From Erythrophleum ivorense (taxonomy: Eukaryota > Streptophyta > Magnoliopsida > Fabales > Fabaceae), in contig JAIUCV010000008.1 of the NCBI GenBank assembly GCA_026724425.1, positions 26,117,470-26,181,469 of the forward strand: a stretch of 64,000 nucleotides of DNA, in the 5' to 3' direction. The position numbers and the translations under genes were made by a program. Shown one piece after another: positions 60,565-64,000 of the stretch; within the stretch, counting starts at the first letter, position 1; each line of letters opens with the position of its first letter. Below the pieces are notes generated by a model, which made no database searches, was not told the DNA's origin, and saw only the letters and a list, made by a program, of their open reading frames with translations.

Positions 60565-63496
60565 TGTGACAACCCTACCTTGTTAACATGGTGATTATAG
60601 TTAAATATGCAATTAATAATTAATAATCAAGGTTTGGAGTCATTACAGTTTATTACGTTATGAAAATATAGGGAAATTTGAACCTTGATGATAGGGTCAT
60701 CACTAAACAACCACAAACGAAAAGAAAATGCATAAAAGAAATCATACTATTATGAGGGACTTATGATTCATCCATCCATCAATTTCAACACACAAAAACC
60801 TCCCACAAGTATTCATATATCATTCCCTAGCATTACCATTGAAGAAATTGGGGTTTCTAGGCTACAGGTAGGAGTTTGGGGTTCTGAGCCGCAGCCCTGA
60901 CATTTCGTGCTGCGACGGAGTTACTCTCGGGAACCATTAGGAAATCTACGCGAAATTCACCGCGTCTAGTAGGACCATCGCCGCGGCCAACTTACATGGC
61001 ACTACAACGAAAATGCCTCATGGAGTTACTATTCCAAGTCCCACGATCCTTGCCTCGACGAAACACTCTTGTGTTGCGGCAAGATTCGCTACTGGACACA
61101 TCTTACTTTGTTCCCTCGACTAGCGCTATGGCGGTACATGTTGTGCCGTGGCAAGGTTTCATTCTATTACCCTTCTGGGTGATTTTTTTCACTTTGTGCC
61201 GTGGCGAGATTCCTTAAGCCGCGGCGTTCCTTACCACTATTACTCTCCAGGAAAATTTTATTCACTTACACCGCGACAAGATCACTCATGCTGCGGCACC
61301 CCTCACCTCTATCACTCATTTAGCCACGGCGAAGCCTTCTTAGCTGCTACATAATTCCCTCCTATAATTACCTCTCTTAAATTTTGTCCCCTACACTCCA
61401 ATTCCCATCTTAGGAATACCTTAGGACCACTCCCACTCATTTTATATGACTCTAATAGTATTTTTCTACCCTATTCACCCAGTTATTCTACTATTACCAC
61501 TTCAAAACTTAAATGTAAATTTCCACTTCTCCAACTATCCTATACCAACAAGTCCATAGAGTAATAGCAACAAGAATTCATGCACTATTGGAAATTAACA
61601 TTTGATATACATTCCATTAGAGGTTTCATACATCAATGGTTCGTATTAATATCTAATACATCACATAATTATATTTCCAATAGTATACATCAAGTGTTAT
61701 GGGTTCATACATCCGATATCAAGCTAAGATGAGGTCTAACTCCTCAATGAATATATTATATGTAATCAAAATATAAGAGCCTACACTTGGCAACATGAAT
61801 ACATGATGATGCTATACAAAAAGGAATACAAAATTCATCATCTATACTAAATAAATCAACCTAAGTGTAGCCTTCTCCCCACATGGTCGAAGCTCACGGA
61901 TTTTCATCCACTTGCTTCCCTTTATCCTTACTCGAAGAACCTTCACTTGAAATATTAATCCCATAAAATGGGGTGAGATGCGAATCTCAGTAACCAAGGC
62001 AATTCCATCATATATTCTAGTTTAATTATCATATATGCATAATTTTACATAAGCATCAAAAAATATACCTATCATCAGTAAATGAAGCAATTAGGCTATC
62101 ATGATTACTATCCCATACTAGCAATCAAATTTTCACATATTAAAGGCCATTAACACCGGGAGAGGCCCATCCACAGCACCTACTCCCCATTGAGCATAAC
62201 CAAGACTAAGTGCATCTGGGATTTGATCATAACCCGATGCCCAATCGAAGCACATGCACAGGTGGCAACTGCACCACACTTCCACTATAGACTCACAAGG
62301 TCCAATCACAATACAATAGATGGCCAACCAATTCATTTAGCATTTCAAATCATTCATGTACAGCAAATATAAAATTAAAATAGATACATGCATGGAATTA
62401 ATATAGTTCCCGGTTACCTCACTTGTAGACAATTTTCAACAGCCACCAATGGTACCAAAAATCTCCCTATAACCATAGCATCAGAGAATTACTACTTTAA
62501 TTCATTATTTACAATAGCAACAAGTACCTAAAGAATTTAAATGCTAATCACTACCTAAAGAACACTTACCCAGCCACCACAAATCTCTAAATTCGGATTG
62601 AGTATGTTCTCTACCAGAAACTTCAATATATCACCCAAATTCCTAAGCAAATTCGTATATAATTAACACCCATACTATAAATCAACTATGGGGATCTTAA
62701 ACCAGCAGAAAATACACTAGAATGGATAGTTTACACTTACTTAATGTCAGCCATAGCCTCAACCTACGAATTTCCTTTAAGAAAATACCAAACAACCATA
62801 TTTTAGAATTTGGGTCTGGTGAAAATGCTCCAAATGAAAAACTAATTAGGCCAAATTGAAGAGGAAGAGAAGAAGATTAAGATATATAACAAGTAAGTTG
62901 GCTCATTTTGAGCTTAGAGGTGAGAAATGGTGGAATTCTTGCCCCAAACCCTAGCCTCTCTTCCAAGCTTCGAATTTCTCTTTATGTTTTGTGTGTTCTG
63001 CATAATGGGGGTGGCTAGGTTAGTTTTTAGGGTTTAATTTGGGTTTAAGTTGGGTCAAATATGGGTCATGGCCTGCTCCAAGGTCCAACTCCATTTGGGC
63101 TTTAGATTTTAGCTTTGTTAGGCCAACTCTTATGCATTGGGTTGCTAAAATTCTATTGGACCAGAACAAGTTTTAAGAGCTCAAAGGTTTTGGGTCTGCA
63201 CAAAGGTTATTAGGCTAATTATAAGAGCCTATACAAGGTAGATCTTGGGCTTTTATCACATTGAATTAGGTTGGGCCTGCACCTAGCTTATTAGGCCTCC
63301 ATTAGCCTCTTATTATGATTTCCTACATTAATTTGGGCCTAAATGAAATTTCTCTCCCAATTAAATCTCAAATCCATATTAATAATTTATCTCTTGAAAA
63401 TTTTCATTTACTTAACTTATCCGATTATTCCATATTAATTATTCTTAATTAATCTAAAACCATGATTAACACCTTAATTAATTTTGGGGTGTTACA
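60565..63496 (-). mobile_element. LTR C3 (family C), minus strand, inversion junction
   Basis: 2,932 bp from TGTGACAACC to GTGTTACA, collinear on the minus strand with C2 but with a single copy of the 805-bp segment (conserved GC-rich block at about 62150-62300). GC-motif cluster at about 60895-61345. Its two flanks come from different loci, LTR F on the left and integrase of B on the right, so it marks the second inversion breakpoint. The open frames at 60996-61354 and 62133-62372 vary between copies and are not genes. Confidence 0.88.
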
Positions 63497-63550
63497 TAAT
63501 CTTACTATTTCTTTTACATACAATTATGCTAGTCTGTCTATGGTGTATAT
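63497..63550 (-). pseudogene. pol: Integrase piece of element B upstream of the breakpoint
   Basis: Minus-strand translation gives a stretch matching E's integrase just before the catalytic Asp (RLA, a stop, LYVKEIVRL). It continues in frame, after removing LTR C3 and one GATTA/TATTA target copy, into 37869. It is cut upstream by an A-like LTR at 63551. Confidence 0.8.
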
Positions 63551-63919
63551 TGTAATACCATATTTATCTAGCTTGCCTCATGCCATTTCTAGGTCTTATT
63601 CTATGCATTTCATAATGAAGCAAGAAAGGTAGCATGAGAACAATGCATGTACATGCACTTTGCCACGGATAAATTTTTTTTCTTCAAAGTCCCATAGGGC
63701 ATATGGACTCATGTATCACATTCTCATATTTAATTACATAGATACAACTCAAATCCATCACCAAAAGTTGTCTACAACTCATGCAAGGCAAGGGAATACA
63801 TAAAATCCATAGTAGTTACCTCGGCTAGAATTTTCTCTTTTCTGTCACAAATTTTGAAAAATCATAACTAATCCTAGAAAAATTAAAATCATGCACTTTT
63901 TACCATTCTGGAAAGCTAC
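63551..63919 (-). mobile_element. A-like LTR fragment, minus strand
   Basis: Starts TGTAATACCATATTT, the reversed end of an A-like LTR inserted in B's integrase (flank TATAT, 63546-63550). Interrupted after about 370 bp by another LTR. Confidence 0.75.
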
Positions 63920-64000
63920 TGTAACACCATAAATTTTAGCTCATTTCATAACATTCATAAGCTTTACATCATCATTTCTATGAGAGCACATGAAAAGAGG
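63920..64000 (-). mobile_element. Nested A-like LTR fragment, minus strand, cut by window end
   Basis: TGTAACACCATAAATTTTAGC, the reversed end of a further A-like LTR, begins inside the previous LTR. Confidence 0.65.

Noticed and set aside
60996..61354. Overlapping frames in LTR C3
   Set aside because: They lie in the GC-motif cluster and match minus-strand frames in C2 only in part. The openness follows from GC-rich words, not from coding.
1..64000. tRNA, rRNA, host exons, operons or bacterial signals
   Set aside because: No cloverleaf, rRNA-like or non-retroelement protein similarity was seen. The tRNA-like matches are primer-binding sites.

Overview
The window looks like intergenic heterochromatin from a large, AT-rich plant nuclear genome, probably a dicot. 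I cannot name the species. No host gene, rRNA or tRNA gene is supported. Nearly all the sequence is Ty3/gypsy LTR retrotransposon DNA. Most of it looks like chromovirus (Tekay/Del-like): single-frame gag-pol with a C-terminal chromodomain, a primer-binding site for initiator Met tRNA, and very long LTRs (2.7-3.6 kb) beginning TGTAAC and ending TTACA.

Layout. 1-3225: partial minus-strand LTR. 3226-9573: unclassified AT-rich sequence carrying a solo LTR (G, 6093-8999). 9574-11998: minus-strand LTR of family C (copy C1). 11999-29808: element A, inserted in C1 and itself holding two minus-strand solo LTRs, S1 (16241-19875, in gag) and S2 (21711-25390, in pol). Its 3' LTR is broken by solo LTR F (29809-33293), which is broken by C-family LTR C2 (33294-37863, with an 805-bp segment present three times). 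37864-38800: 3' part of a second gag-pol element, B. 38801-55584: B's 3' LTR (family D), holding solo LTR H, which holds the best-preserved element, E (41842-52092). 55585-58797: older sequence with a minus-strand gypsy integrase relic and a hairpin MITE. 58798-60564: the missing ends of C1, of A's 3' LTR and of F, all in reversed orientation. 60565-63496: C-family LTR C3 on the minus strand. 63497-63550: the missing upstream part of B's integrase, on the minus strand. 63551-64000: two nested LTR fragments.

The main result is a large inversion. Four interrupted elements (C1, A, F, B) have one half on each side of the pair C2/C3, and the halves match in sequence and in 5-bp target duplications, exactly so for A (ATCTC). 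The simplest history is recombination between the two inverted C-family LTRs, flipping 23-30 kb. Undoing the flip gives a clean nest: C1 < A < (S1, S2, F < C2), next to a minus-strand element B < (C3; D LTR < H < E).

The proteins belong to the elements only. Element E keeps one uninterrupted frame from gag to chromodomain apart from 13 nonsense codons, mostly facing Gln or Trp codons in A, as expected from decay by cytosine deamination. All other coding regions are more degraded.
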